A stretch of 64,000 nt of DNA from contig JAGBXB010000020.1 in assembly GCA_017629515.1 (NCBI GenBank), forward strand, positions 21,608 through 85,607, written 5' to 3'. A model generated the notes under the pieces. It saw only the letters and a program-made list of their open reading frames with translations. It had not been told where the DNA came from and searched no databases. Both the position numbers and the translations under genes were made by a program. Source of the stretch: Lentisphaeria bacterium (GTDB lineage Bacteria > Verrucomicrobiota > Lentisphaeria > Victivallales > UBA1829). Shown piece by piece: positions 63,908-64,000 of the stretch (position 1 is its first letter; each line of letters opens with the position of its first letter).

Positions 63908-63968
63908 TTCTCCTTTCTATTCTTCATGCAGGCGGAGAAAACTCTGCTCCGGAACACAGTTGTTCCGG
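63908..63968 (-). promoter_or_regulatory. Expression platform of the FMN riboswitch
   Basis: On the minus strand, CCGGAACA and TGTTCCGG (63949-63968) form a hairpin without a T-run. TTCTCC (63934-63939) could pair with GGAGAA (63908-63913), which is the ribBA ribosome site. This suggests control of translation by hiding that site. Confidence 0.5.
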
Positions 63969-64000
63969 CTCTTCTTCTCTCATCCAGACTTTACTGTCGG
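63969..64000 (-). promoter_or_regulatory. FMN riboswitch (RFN element), 3' part, cut by window end
   Basis: Read on the minus strand from base 64000, CCGACAGTAAAGTCTGGATG then AGAGAAGA is the conserved 3' end of the FMN aptamer. The 5' part lies beyond the window. It controls ribBA and the genes behind it. Confidence 0.85.

Overview
The window reads as chromosomal DNA of a Gram-negative, probably anaerobic, gut-type bacterium of the Lentisphaerota (Victivallales-like). This is an inference from gene content. Supporting signs are a prepilin-type protein with an H-X9-D motif inside a glycan-degradation operon, several unusual glycoside hydrolases, a Bacteroidetes/PVC-type PurF homologue that starts MGGFFG, a fused PurSL, and a hydrogenase-related membrane complex. 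I see no plasmid, phage or IS genes, no tRNA or rRNA and no CRISPR. Promoters look uniform: TTGnAA, 16-17 bp, then TATATT or TATAAT. Most starts have a clear AAGGAG-like ribosome site, and these correct several over-long reading frames.

Layout. 1-720: the tail of peptidase T and a zinc-finger membrane protein. 741-8034 (minus): a six-gene operon for an energy-converting hydrogenase-related (Ehr/Hyf-like) complex whose large subunit lacks all NiFe cysteines. 8054-9811 (minus): a CBS-domain inorganic pyrophosphatase. 9946-12793: rpmJ-rpsM-rpsK-rpoA-rplQ, without rpsD. 12849-17569: a PurF homologue without its catalytic cysteine, dapB, an alpha/beta hydrolase and a GH28-like beta-helix protein. 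17595-23016 (minus): purSL, a GT-C membrane glycosyltransferase and purU. 23035-26132: a large protein of unknown function and an EamA transporter. 26189-35291: a glycan operon with a GntR/LacI-type regulator, FAD oxidoreductase, GH89-like enzyme, pseudopilin and a frameshifted secreted glycosidase. 35313-39328: a TRIC/UPF0126 channel, queE, and a UDP-HexNAc dehydrogenase/epimerase pair. 39327-43231 (minus): rpoN and a polytopic membrane protein. 43271-47460: a metallo-hydrolase, a Ser/Thr kinase and a peptide-binding protein, translationally coupled. 47464-47596: a terminator flanked by inverted arrays of a 10-bp repeat. 47602-49957 (minus): tsaD and a GH109-like protein. 50089-59195: a Re-citrate-synthase-like enzyme, dgt, a second GT-C protein, rlmN, an ankyrin lipoprotein, a DJ-1 protein, tgt and a DUF45 metallopeptidase. 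59241-60516: a YaaW-family gene with a structured, gene-poor flank. 60531-64000 (minus): ftsY, nusB, ribH and ribBA behind an FMN riboswitch cut by the window edge.

Together the genes suggest a fermentative glycan or mucin degrader. GH89-like and GH109-like enzymes would act on alpha-GlcNAc and alpha-GalNAc. Energy conservation may use an ion-pumping Ehr complex. Purine synthesis, queuosine modification (queE, tgt) and riboflavin synthesis are represented. The most unusual items are the non-hydrogenase Ehr complex, the cysteine-less PurF, near-identical promoters before purSL and queE, the A7 frameshift in the secreted glycosidase, the decamer-flanked terminator, and the YaaW patch.
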